64,000 bases of DNA from Methylotenera_A sp031369365 (GCA_031369365.1 JANMOP010000082.1:14911-78910); one strand, 5' to 3'. Shown: positions 37,488-45,573, counted from the first letter of the stretch. Made by a program: numbers and translations. The notes: generated by a model from the sequence alone, not told the origin.

Positions 37488-37715
37488 ATGAAAATCAAAG
37501 CGGCTAGTAACGAGTATATGGATAAAGCTAAGAATTTAACTGCTGAAGAAGTTGAGAAGCTACAATGCAGAATGCGCGGAAAGTTAGCGCGTAGAGCAGA
37601 AGATAAAAAAGTCAGCTTGCATGAAGCCTTAGCAATTCAGCTTGAGCTGGATGATGAGCAACTTGCAGAGTGGCGTAAAAATATTCAGGCAATAAGAAAA
37701 AAAGATAAAAAATAG
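37488..37715 (+). CDS. Small basic hypothetical protein
   Basis: 75 residues, ATG 37488 with GGAG (37478-37481) upstream, 30 bp after the rhomboid gene. Highly charged, Lys/Glu/Ala-rich and predicted helical (YMDKAKNLTAEEVEKLQCRMRGKLARRAEDKKVSLHEALAIQLELDDEQLAEW). Resembles small conserved proteobacterial helical proteins but no specific family is recognised. Strong terminator-like hairpins follow. Confidence 0.7.
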   Translation: MKIKAASNEYMDKAKNLTAEEVEKLQCRMRGKLARRAEDKKVSLHEALAIQLELDDEQLAEWRKNIQAIRKKDKK

Positions 37716-37775
37716 ATACTGTGATTATATTTATTGCTAACTTATTTACTAATATTTGAATATATGCAGAGGCAG

Positions 37776-37804
37776 TTGCCGTTTTTTGAATTCAAAGACG
37801 GCAA
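37776..37804 (+). repeat. Hairpin in the intergenic region
   Basis: TTGCCGT (37776-37782) pairs with ACGGCAA (37798-37804); the loop includes the palindrome TGAATTCA. It lies ahead of a stronger terminator and may be part of the transcript end. Confidence 0.4.
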
Positions 37805-37820
37805 TGTTACATTTCTGCCA

Positions 37821-37848
37821 AAAAATACCAGCATTAGCTGGTATTTTT
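37821..37848. terminator. Bidirectional rho-independent terminator
   Basis: AAAAATACCAGC and GCTGGTATTTTT form a perfect 12-bp stem with loop ATTA; A-tract on one side, T-tract on the other. It lies between the convergent small plus-strand gene (ends 37715) and the minus-strand PEP-CTERM gene (ends 37929) and can stop both. Confidence 0.85.
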
Positions 37849-37928
37849 CATTCAATCTGCGCAGGGCAATGTTTTAAAGTAACGTCGAATAGTGAGGTCG
37901 TCTTAAAAATACTGTTTTAAAGACTTAT

Positions 37929-38486
37929 CTAGATTTTACGGCGACGCGCCATAAATCCCATCCAACCTAGGCCAGCCAGCAGCATTGCGTAACTTTCTGG
38001 TTCTGGCACTGGTTGCGCAATATTCAACACACCTGCGTAGGATCCTCCAGAAGTGCCAGCTACAGTACCTTTAATTTGAAGTGTATAGGTGCCAGCAAGC
38101 AGAAATATTGGGTTTAAAACAGCTGTGGTAATGCCTACTGTTGGGCTGAAATTAACGGTGGTTCCCCATGCCGACATTAGAGTACCAGGTACAACAGCTG
38201 CAGTTTGATGCGCGCTACCCGTGTATAAGCGTGCTTGAAGATTGGTTAAACCCAAAATACTATCTAAATTGATAGACGAAGTGACTGAGTTCGCAGAAGC
38301 ACTTGGAATGGTAAAAATATAATCATCCCAAAATGTAGAGCCAGAAGAGGCGCTAGCAAAAGAATTGCTGTATGCGAGTGAAGTGGGTAATAATCCAATT
38401 GATAGGTTAGTGATTGTGTCAGCAAAAGCATTCACACTGGAAACGCAAATTACAGCAGCTAAGATGGCCCTTTTAAGTAAATTCAT
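37929..38486 (-). CDS. FxDxF-type PEP-CTERM protein
   Basis: 185 residues, ATG at 38486 with AGGAGC just upstream on the minus strand. Signal peptide (AILAAVICVSSVNAFA). The segment SGSTFWDDYIFTIPSASANS contains the F-x-D-x-F-type motif (FWDDYIF) of a known PEP-CTERM subfamily. A short beta-rich body (about 120 residues) ends in VPEPESYAMLLAGLGWMGFMARRRKI, a complete PEP-CTERM signal. Likely an XrtB substrate exported to the surface. Confidence 0.85.
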   Translation of the reverse strand: MNLLKRAILAAVICVSSVNAFADTITNLSIGLLPTSLAYSNSFASASSGSTFWDDYIFTIPSASANSVTSSINLDSILGLTNLQARLYTGSAHQTAAVVPGTLMSAWGTTVNFSPTVGITTAVLNPIFLLAGTYTLQIKGTVAGTSGGSYAGVLNIAQPVPEPESYAMLLAGLGWMGFMARRRKI

Positions 38487-38591
38487 TTTTAAGCTCCTAA
38501 TAACATCAATAATTAATCGAATTTAATTTTTCGATTGAGCCATTGTATTGAATAATTGTGTCAAATGTAGAAGCCAATTTTGAATGATTTA

Positions 38592-38607
38592 TAGTCTAAT
38601 CAGACTA
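38592..38607. promoter_or_regulatory. Palindrome upstream of the FxDxF PEP-CTERM gene
   Basis: TAGTCTAATCAGACTA: perfect 6-bp arms around AATC, ~105 bp upstream of the start codon at 38486. Could be an operator; no regulator is identifiable. Confidence 0.25.
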
Positions 38608-39932
38608 CATTTTATGAAAAAAACATTATATTGTTAAAAATGTAGTGATAAAATTTTGTCTCAATGTTCTATTAAACCATAAAAATTAGATGTTAAATAT
38701 TATGGCTTAACGCTGAGCATATGTCGCAGGGGTATCTGTGGGAATAATGCCTAGTGGGGAGCTTTTTGCAACTTCCCCTAATTGATTTAGCATGGGTCAT
38801 AGTCATCTGCACGGCCACGTACAAATATATTTTGATATTATCCAGTGAAGGTGATTTCAGTAAGGTAGTTGTGATTCCTGCGTGATGCAACCACGAGATG
38901 GCCAAGCACTCCTTCAGCCGCAGTCGGGAAGGGTGTAAACCGCTGATCTAAGCTCCCCACTTTTGCAGTTAACTCACAACGCCCGCACGGATATTACATG
39001 CTTAATAGCTGCTTTAAAGTCTTGAGAAAAAGCTGCTAAATTGGCTATTAACTTGATTTTGAACTTACAATTAGGAATTAACTTTGTCCAGATAACATGA
39101 TAGCTATACAGCTATCAATAACAAAAGGCAAACCCATATCCATCCTAGCCAGCCGCTGAGGCATTTTAAAAGTTGACTCACTAAAATTCTCTATGTCAGT
39201 ATCCGCCAAGGAGGGTCGTTAGCGCCTATTTGCGTTTCAGCATCTGTCAGGCCAGTAAAGTTACTTGCATAACTTTAAACAAAACTTTTCATTGGTTAAA
39301 AAATTCTACGTTGATAGTCTGCGCTAGATCTTGATCTGTTTAATAACCTGCGCTTTGCTAGTGCTTTTTTCAGCACCTCTCAACATCAGCATAAGTTATA
39401 AATGACATGCAAATTCTAATGTCATCATCTGGACTAAGCCAACCATTTGTTGAATGTTTGCGTACACGGCTACCGTGCACCGCTTGTTTTTCAGAGCAGA
39501 ACCTACAAAGGACATCTTGACCGTATGCCTGACAACCACAGGCAGCTGCACTGGGCTCAGGCTAAAGTATATGCATGGTTGATGTGTGGAACGAGAGCTT
39601 AAAAATATCAAAGTGGCGTTGGTGTATTACAACGTCACATCGAAGGATCAAACATTATTGATTGAAGAATTTTCAGCGCTAGAGCTTTAAATTGACTTTG
39701 AATCTCAATGTAAAAAACTAATTGTATAGGCTGAACAGCAGTTGGAACACAGGGCTTCGAGAAATATCGAACTAGTAAAACTAAATTTCCCACATAATGG
39801 ACTTCCCCCATTTGGTAGACAGAACCTGGCCGACAACCCTTAAGATAAGCCACCGCAAAGAAGACGCTCATATATAAAACTAACATTAGTTAATTTACAG
39901 CAAGCGTCTATTTCGAGAAGCCAGACTATTTT
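38608..39932. other. Gene-poor stretch with possible decayed coding fragments
   Basis: About 1.3 kb with no convincing intact gene. Protein-like pieces are interrupted by stops: on the minus strand around 38960-38740 (LDQRFTPFPTAAEGVLGHL) and near 39240 (FTGLTDAETQIGANDPPW). On the plus strand, 39591-39840 reads a Gln/Glu/Leu-rich frame broken by TAA and TAG at positions where CAA and CAG would restore it. I do not recognise the ancestors. This is consistent with degraded mobile or accessory genes at the edge of the accessory region. Confidence 0.45.
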
Positions 39933-41513
39933 CTAACCCCTAAACCCAATCTGAAGCCGTCCCTCAACTTTAGGCACCAATAACTTAGCCATTAACTCGT
40001 CAGCTTGCAACGCCCGTGCAAATGCCTCACTCACCAATCGTGTGGTTTTTCTGAGATCAATATCCTGACGATCAGCCAACGCTTCACAGCTGGCTTTATC
40101 CAATCTAATGTTCAGACCTGTTTTGCGACGCAACATCGCCGCTTCATTTTGAATAATGCGCAGCCGTTGTGCTGGCTCTGGGCGTGGTATATCAAATACT
40201 TCTAAGCGAGATAATAAAGGCTCTGGCACACCCTCCAAGCTATTGGCTGTTAACACATAAATAATACGACTAGCATCAAATTGCATTTCAAAAAACTCAT
40301 CCTTAAAACATTTCGCTGTTTGCGGTTCAAACAAATCCAGCAGTACTGGTAATACTGGATATTGCGAATCGCGTATTTTATCTACCTCATCAATCACCAC
40401 TACTGGCGTGGCAAACTGACCTTCAGCAAGCAAAGTGAATAACGCGCCTGGTCTAGCGCCAGTCCAGCTGTTATGTGAGCCTGTCAGTTGAAAGCCACCT
40501 TGGGCACCACCAGCACTGACCTTTTCCATGTTAACGCCTAAGGCCTGTGCAAGTTGCATGGCGAGATAGGTTTTACCAATACCAGGATCGCCAAGCAATA
40601 ATAGCGGCGTCATGCGGAAGTCTGCGGGGTGCATGGCGCTGGCCAGCGCAAGATCCACTTGCAAACGCTCAATCGGCGCTGCGAGATTTTCAAATTGCAA
40701 TTTTGTTTTATCCAACTGACGCCCAGCTTTCTTAGCGTCAGGCACGCGACGAAAGCCATCGTGCAGGCGAGCGTTTTCCAGCACGCCTTCGCCACCGCCT
40801 CGGCGTGTTTCTCCAATATTGCTTAAGGACTCAATGGCCTTGTCGATGGCTTCTGGCACAAACACCTGTATTGCGCGGGATGATTTTGGCTTTACTTTGA
40901 CAGCGCTAGTGTTGATGGCTGATGACCAATGCGCATTGCAGCGTTTAACTAAGCGCGCAACGCGCTCTGAAGAAAGGGGCTTGAAGTTTTTGACGAATGT
41001 GCCAAACCACGAGTAAGCCGCTTTTTGTTGAAAAGAAGTCTTGGCATTGCGCAGGCTTTGCAGCATTTGTAATTCAGAATCCCAAGCAGGATCTATCAGA
41101 AAATCCAACATCGCTTGTAGCGACTGAGTTTTTTCTGAATAGGAGATATACATTGCAGTTGCAATGAATAAGTTTTTAGAAAACGCTGCCGTGGCAGGAT
41201 CTAGTTGATTGTTAGCCTGCTTTAAAATGCGTTCTGCTAACTTTATGGCATCGGCTAGGTCGTTATTGCTGCCGACACGAATGCCTAGTGCATTCGGGAT
41301 ACCTGTCGCACTGAAAGTAGCGGGGGTTGACTTAATTGATATGCGCGCAACGCTTTGCGCTTCAGCCTTAACTATTAGTGTAGCCGTTTCATTGGCAATA
41401 GCGCGCTCAGCTTCTACGGCTTTAGCGACAGCATGCGGCAACCAGAGACGAGTGCCACTGTGCGCTATGGTGAAACCAGTAAGTGCTGGCATGTTATTAT
41501 TTCGAGTATCCAT
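39933..41513 (-). CDS. AAA+ ATPase (Lon-like core) with unusual N-terminal region
   Basis: 526 residues; AGGAG 7 bp upstream of ATG 41513. The AAA+ core covers about 280-520: Walker A GDPGIGKT (308-315), Walker B VVVIDEVD (371-378), sensor-1-like Asn in YVLTANSLEG (~424) and an Arg-finger region LLSRLEVF. It most resembles the ATPase module of Lon, but no protease domain (Ser-Lys dyad) follows. The N-terminal part has a segment (~78-172: IRVGSNNDLADAIKLAERIL...DFLIDPAWDSEL...YSWFG) that recalls part of TraG/VirD4 coupling proteins. It lies downstream of a small RHH-like gene in the same orientation. Function unknown. Confidence 0.7.
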   Translation of the reverse strand: MDTRNNNMPALTGFTIAHSGTRLWLPHAVAKAVEAERAIANETATLIVKAEAQSVARISIKSTPATFSATGIPNALGIRVGSNNDLADAIKLAERILKQANNQLDPATAAFSKNLFIATAMYISYSEKTQSLQAMLDFLIDPAWDSELQMLQSLRNAKTSFQQKAAYSWFGTFVKNFKPLSSERVARLVKRCNAHWSSAINTSAVKVKPKSSRAIQVFVPEAIDKAIESLSNIGETRRGGGEGVLENARLHDGFRRVPDAKKAGRQLDKTKLQFENLAAPIERLQVDLALASAMHPADFRMTPLLLLGDPGIGKTYLAMQLAQALGVNMEKVSAGGAQGGFQLTGSHNSWTGARPGALFTLLAEGQFATPVVVIDEVDKIRDSQYPVLPVLLDLFEPQTAKCFKDEFFEMQFDASRIIYVLTANSLEGVPEPLLSRLEVFDIPRPEPAQRLRIIQNEAAMLRRKTGLNIRLDKASCEALADRQDIDLRKTTRLVSEAFARALQADELMAKLLVPKVEGRLQIGFRG

Positions 41514-41591
41514 GATAATTCTCCTGTTTAGAATTGTTGTGGCTAGGGCATGGATGGGGTTGCCGCCCCATTGATGCCCGCTTCTTATTGC

Positions 41592-41792
41592 TTAATCTGG
41601 CAACGCTGCAATCATTTTCCTCACTAACTCCGTAATGGAAGTTCTGTTTTTAACACAATACAGCTTTAATTTTAGGTGCTCCTCACTGGTGATTTGAGCA
41701 TTAATGCGCGATAGCTCCACCTCCTTGGTCGCACCTATTTCTGCTTTGTTTGCGCTTACCTGCTGTGCAGGCGACGGCATTGATTTCGTCAT
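41592..41792 (-). CDS. Small ribbon-helix-helix-like protein
   Basis: 66 residues from ATG 41792, preceded by GGAG 8 bp upstream (a GTG at 41810 is possible but lacks a site). The basic/polar N-terminus is followed by VELSRINAQITSEEHLKLKLYCVKNRTSITELVRKMI, a beta-strand plus two helices as in ParG/CopG/Arc-type RHH DNA-binding proteins. It precedes the AAA+ gene by 78 bp and may regulate it or act with it like a partition or maintenance pair. Confidence 0.6.
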   Translation of the reverse strand: MTKSMPSPAQQVSANKAEIGATKEVELSRINAQITSEEHLKLKLYCVKNRTSITELVRKMIAALPD

Positions 41793-42160
41793 TTCACTTC
41801 TCCGATACACTTTCCATATTTTACTAAAGTGTATTAAACACCATCAGCTTAATGAAGTAAAGCACTTTTAATTAAATACTCAATTACTCACAAAGAACAG
41901 CAACTTAAAAAAAGTTTTATGCGACATTTATGCAGAATTCACAAAGAATTACAGGCGGATTTATCAGATTATGATGAGAAGTTTGAGGCACATTCGTCTC
42001 GAATTTACCTAAAATTTATGCAGAAAAAGTAGTGAATTAACCAAAAATTACCTGCAAATCTCACGGCTATTCATTAAATACACATGCGTAAGATGCAATA
42101 TATTTGCCTTGTGGCTATGAAATAAGTGCGGGAGACTTGTTTTAAAATTACAGAAAATAG
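41793..42160. other. AT-rich gap with short iterated motif
   Basis: No gene. The motif TTTATGC(A/G)GAA occurs at 41927-41937 and 42015-42025, with a third copy at 42180-42190 in the adjacent repeat arm and a partial TTTATGCGA at 41916-41924. These might be binding sites for the upstream RHH-like protein or remnants of an origin. Confidence 0.3.
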
Positions 42161-42353
42161 CAGATATACTTATAGATTATTTATGCGGAAACTGCCAAAA
42201 ATCCATCGCAAATCTATCGCATATTTACCACAAAATCTTTGTAATCAGTACGGACAGGATGCCGGATAGGTGCCTCTCGACACAATCCAGAGTTTCGACT
42301 ACTAGGTTGCTTCGCACCCGTCGCAGTCAACTCAGGGCGATGCCCCGAGACCC
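42161..42353 (+). repeat. Left arm of the inverted repeat
   Basis: Contains a direct duplication of an 11-bp motif (AAATCCATCGC then AAATCTATCGC at ~42199-42220). At the inner end there is a potential hairpin CTCAGGGC-gat-GCCCCGAG (42331-42349) with one A/C mismatch. The opposite strand gives a G-U pair there, which suggests that if a structured RNA is made it is read from the other strand. Confidence 0.8.
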
Positions 42354-42508
42354 TGATCTTCATAAGTACGTAATTTTCATTTTTTTAAAAAACACCTAAC
42401 CCGCTTGAGTCTGGCTAAAACTGATGCTTTCACTTAAAAATCAAGTGCATCCATTAATTTTTTAGGGTATGTTATATACGTACCATTTTCGGAAATTCTG
42501 TTGAGAAT

Positions 42509-43693
42509 ATGAAGTTCATTCCAAAAAGCAGAAACTGGTCAAGGCTAATAGAGTTTTGTTCTGGAATCAAAAAATTTTATTTAAGAGCAAATAAGGAAAC
42601 ATTAGATGCGATAGATAGCTTTTGCAAAAACCTTTCAGATGATGACGTTGTTCTTGGAAATGCCAACTCAAGTGGCTACATATGGAAATCTAAGTCTATT
42701 TTTGATTGTTTTTGTATTTCGTTTAATCCAGCACTCAAAAGGTTATGCCCAGAAAACTCATTTCTAGAAATTATTTTTAACCAACATGGGATTAGTTTCC
42801 CTTTATCTACAATTAATCTACAAAAAGAAAATTGCTTAGTAACTTCAGATAAATTCAGAAAAATTGCCCAATATATTAATGATCAGCCACCAATGCACTA
42901 TGAGGCTGAATTGGGAAGGATGACAGAAGTAAGCGAAACTATGATGCTTTTGTCAGACATCCTAGATTCGATACATAGAGAGCTTAAGAGCGAATATTTA
43001 GATTGGTGTAAGCTTTGCTTTAGACGATGTGATTTTGGAAATAATTTTTGTGATTTACACCACTCAACCAATACGTATTTGAAAAATGGTAAAAAAATAC
43101 AAAATGAAAACCCAAGCTATCGGATAGCAAGAAAAATCTCAAAAAAAATACCAGAAGATATTAAGTCTAAATGGCGTGGGATTCGAGCCGCAAGAAAACT
43201 TATAGGTGATGATTTTTTAATATTTTCATCTAAAAACATTATAAAGGAAGACTTTTCATCAGAAAATAAAGCTATTTCCATAGATGACATCGAAATAAAA
43301 AATTTGGTTTTTGATACCCAAAATACTCCTTGGACGAAAAGTCTATGTAAAAGATGGAATGACGAAACACGTAGCTCATTTCCCCGCATTTATAGCATGT
43401 CTAGTTGTTCCACATGCGACTTTAAAAGTTGGGATGAATATCGCAATGCTCTTATTAAGTTATTGCAAAATCAGCGTGAGACCACCTTTCATCCATACTG
43501 GATTTTAATGATGTTAAATGAGGCCGAAAATTGGTTTGTTTGTGAAAACTCTCTTATTGATTTAAGAAGAAGCAACACAGAAAGTGAGATTTTAGAACTA
43601 GTTGCTAATGGGCTAAATAACTTTGAGATTGCTAGGCAACTTGACATCAGCAGACAACATGTTGGCAATGTAAAAAAACTTAATGCTGTATAA
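42509..43693 (+). CDS. Unknown protein with Cys/His cluster and C-terminal HTH
   Basis: 394 residues, ATG 42509, GAGAAT just upstream. No known family recognised. The middle has a Cys/His cluster: Cys167-x2-Cys170-x3-Cys174-x6-Cys181-x2-His184-His185, likely a zinc site. A basic region follows (~190-250). The last ~35 residues (SEILELVANGLNNFEIARQLDISRQHVGNVKK) form a helix-turn-helix of the resolvase/sigma-4 type. Codon use is AT-rich (Lys, Asn, Ile), unlike the neighbours. It is the only gene between the inverted arms, so it may bind them. Confidence 0.75.
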   Translation: MKFIPKSRNWSRLIEFCSGIKKFYLRANKETLDAIDSFCKNLSDDDVVLGNANSSGYIWKSKSIFDCFCISFNPALKRLCPENSFLEIIFNQHGISFPLSTINLQKENCLVTSDKFRKIAQYINDQPPMHYEAELGRMTEVSETMMLLSDILDSIHRELKSEYLDWCKLCFRRCDFGNNFCDLHHSTNTYLKNGKKIQNENPSYRIARKISKKIPEDIKSKWRGIRAARKLIGDDFLIFSSKNIIKEDFSSENKAISIDDIEIKNLVFDTQNTPWTKSLCKRWNDETRSSFPRIYSMSSCSTCDFKSWDEYRNALIKLLQNQRETTFHPYWILMMLNEAENWFVCENSLIDLRRSNTESEILELVANGLNNFEIARQLDISRQHVGNVKKLNAV

Positions 43694-43707
43694 CTTCACA
43701 CGGTTAA

Positions 43708-43901
43708 GGGGTCTCGGGGCATCGCCCTGAGTTGACTGCGACGGGCGCGAAACGACCTAGCTTTCGAAACACTGGATTGCTGCAGCGCAGTACATCCAGC
43801 ATCCTGTCCGCACTGATTACAAAGATTTTGTGGTAAATATGCGATAGATTTGTGGTGTATTTTTAGTAAGTTCCGCATAGATAATATATTAATGTATCTG
43901 C
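43708..43901 (-). repeat. Right arm of the inverted repeat
   Basis: Inverse copy of 42161-42353, beginning 15 bp after the stop of the enclosed gene. Its inner hairpin CTCGGGGC-atc-GCCCTGAG (43713-43731) has 8 pairs including one G-U, and could also terminate the enclosed gene's transcript. Confidence 0.8.
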
Positions 43902-44096
43902 AATTCTAGGTAAGTATCAGGTATGTTTTTTATATTAACTTCATGAGAACATGGCAAATATACTGCCATTCAGTGTGTTTATTTGATAAGAATACTAGGA
44001 GTTTTAAGTCAATTCAGGGCTAAATTACTACTTGTTCTTCATATGTTTTATGTAAATTTGTAGTGATTGTGCTTCAAATACCGCATAGTAATTCTA
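43902..44096. other. AT-rich spacer between inverted-repeat unit and IS
   Basis: No gene or convincing signal seen. Its last eight bases (TAATTCTA, 44089-44096) are one copy of the target duplication of the insertion sequence that follows. Confidence 0.6.
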
Positions 44097-44811
44097 GGGG
44101 CTGTCCTAGATAACACATAAAATGTTATAAGGACGTCATGAGGAAGAGCAGATTAAATTCGGCCAAACAGGCGAAGTTAATAGAGCATTTTGTTGCTGGG
44201 ACGACGGCAAGATGTGCAGCAGATTTGATCGGTGTTAACCGCAATACTGCGACCTATTATTTTCAACGATTACGTGAGATTATTGTTTACGACATTGAGC
44301 AAGAGTCACATGAGTATTTTGCTGGTGAATTTGAAGTAGATGAAAGTTATTTTGGTGGCACGCGTAAAGGTAAGCGAGGTCGCGGATCAGCAGGTAAAGT
44401 GCCCGTATTTGGCCTATTGAAGCGCGGTGGCAAGGTTTACACCAAGATCATTGCAGATGCTAGCGGACAAACGTTAATGCCTATTATTGAGCGCAAAGTG
44501 ATTCCTGATAGCATTGTGTATTCGGATTGTTGGCGTGGCTATAATGTATTGGATGTTTCTGACTTTAAGCACTGCCGTATTAATCATTCAAAGTTGTTTG
44601 TGGGTAAGCAGAATCACATCAACGGAATTGAGAATTTTTGGAACCAAGCCAAGCGGCATATGCGTAAATTTAATGGTGTGCCGAAAGCTAATTTTGGGCT
44701 GTTTTTGAAGGAGTGCGAGTGGCGTTTTAACAACCCGACACCACAAGCACAGTTATTGCAATTAAAACAATGGGTTAAACAACATATGGGCTAGTTATCT
44801 AGGACAGCCCC
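44097..44811 (+). mobile_element. IS1595-family insertion sequence (IS1016-like), intact
   Basis: 715 bp. Perfect 18-bp terminal inverted repeats GGGGCTGTCCTAGATAAC (44097-44114) and its complement (44794-44811). Perfect 8-bp target duplication TAATTCTA at 44089-44096 and 44812-44819. Size, ends, target length and one transposase gene all fit the IS1016 branch of IS1595. The perfect duplication points to a recent insertion. Confidence 0.93.
44138..44794 (+). CDS. IS1595-family transposase (ISXO2-like)
   Basis: 218 residues, ATG 44138. An N-terminal HTH (~17-45) is followed by an RNase H-like catalytic core with Asp68 (EVDESYFGG), Asp130 (VYSDCWRGYN) and the third catalytic region HINGIENFWNQAKRHMRKFNG with Glu165. 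The GGTRKGKRGRGS insertion is typical of ISXO2-like enzymes. It appears intact and its stop lies at the start of the right terminal repeat. Confidence 0.93.
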   Translation: MRKSRLNSAKQAKLIEHFVAGTTARCAADLIGVNRNTATYYFQRLREIIVYDIEQESHEYFAGEFEVDESYFGGTRKGKRGRGSAGKVPVFGLLKRGGKVYTKIIADASGQTLMPIIERKVIPDSIVYSDCWRGYNVLDVSDFKHCRINHSKLFVGKQNHINGIENFWNQAKRHMRKFNGVPKANFGLFLKECEWRFNNPTPQAQLLQLKQWVKQHMG

Positions 44812-44819
44812 TAATTCTA

Positions 44820-45222
44820 TATACTTAAGACTAGACACATTCGTCAAAAACATAAAATCCCTTTCTACAGAACGCCTAGCGCGTTTAGCTAGACGCTACC
44901 ACGCACCCTAGTCAAAGGGAATCAAAAGCAGTGCTGTGAAATTAAAACCAAAATAATCACGTCAAGTACAAGTGTTTGTGTCATAAGTAATAGACAAGAT
45001 TATTGAGCCTTAGGCGTTGCTAGGGATAAAATAAGCAGGTGGTGCCCAAGGCCACCTTCAATTGACAGGCCCGCATAACAACTGGAATGGCTCTAGATCA
45101 GGTGCTCTATGTAAAGTAATTTTCCGAAGTTATTGTCGTGAAAGTAAATAAGAAAATCACTAAATTGTATTCATATCAATTTCCAGGGGTATGGATATGA
45201 GATTTAGAGTGATTTTGTCAAA
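44820..45222. other. Gap between IS and excisionase gene
   Basis: About 400 bp without a credible gene. It contains a small hairpin near 44870-44893 (AACGCC/GCGTTT region). It probably holds the promoter and att-related sites of the integration module, but nothing can be assigned. Confidence 0.4.
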
Positions 45223-45240
45223 TTGGTGTTTTTCACGAAC

Positions 45241-45573
45241 ATGAGTGGTAATGATAAGCGAGGCTATAACGCCCAAGAATCTATGGCATATCTAGGTATC
45301 AAGCGTAAAGCCTTTGATATGCATTTTCGACCATTTTTAAGGCCATTATCTTTCGGAACTTCACTTTTGTTTGATAGGCTTGACCTAGATCGAATTTGGG
45401 AACAATATAAGCGCGGGAATGAGCGGCTCATTCAGAAAGGAGAAATACAATGGGCCGAAAACAAAGTGGCATCTACCAAGACGACAAAAATAGATGGTGT
45501 GTCGATAAAGTCTATAGTGGCAAACGACTTCGAGAGCGCTTTAAAACTTTTGAAGAAGCAGAAAACTGGTTAA
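45241..45573 (+). CDS. Probable excisionase/DNA-binding protein of the integration module
   Basis: 110 residues from ATG 45241 (a GTG at 45223 adds six). The N-terminal part (GYNAQESMAYLGIKRKAFDMHFRPFLRPLSFGTSLLFDRLDLDRIWEQYK) has the winged-helix pattern of AlpA/Xis-type proteins that start with a 'x-x-EA/ESMAYLGI' helix. The C-terminal ~40 residues overlap the integrase frame by 124 bp. Probably sets the direction of recombination with the integrase. Confidence 0.6.
   Translation: MSGNDKRGYNAQESMAYLGIKRKAFDMHFRPFLRPLSFGTSLLFDRLDLDRIWEQYKRGNERLIQKGEIQWAENKVASTKTTKIDGVSIKSIVANDFESALKLLKKQKTG

Larger units (their letters stand above)
42161..43901 (+). mobile_element. Candidate mobile unit: one gene between ~193-bp inverted repeats
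   Basis: Left arm 42161-42353 and right arm 43708-43901 are inverted copies enclosing a single gene at 42509. Each arm has an outer block (54 bp, one mismatch: 42209-42262 vs 43799-43852) and an inner block (37 bp, identical: 42317-42353 vs 43709-43745), separated by a ~54-bp variable middle. No transposase with a DDE or HUH pattern is visible in the enclosed protein and no target duplication was identified. It resembles a cassette or non-autonomous unit. Terminal repeats of a new element type or a site-specific recombination substrate are alternatives. Confidence 0.5.

Noticed and set aside
38693..38905. Minus-strand frame of 70 codons as a gene
   Set aside because: No ribosome binding site, odd composition, and neighbouring frames show interrupted protein-like sequence, so decay is more likely.
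39933..41513. Call as Lon protease
   Set aside because: Only the ATPase module is present; the Lon N-domain and Ser-Lys protease domain are missing.
43696..43878. Minus-strand 60-codon frame in the right inverted arm
   Set aside because: It lies entirely within the repeat; the matching left arm does not keep the frame open across the variable middle.
42161..43901. Integron cassette with attC sites
   Set aside because: attC sites flank cassettes in direct orientation; these arms are inverted and I could not place the expected core sites.
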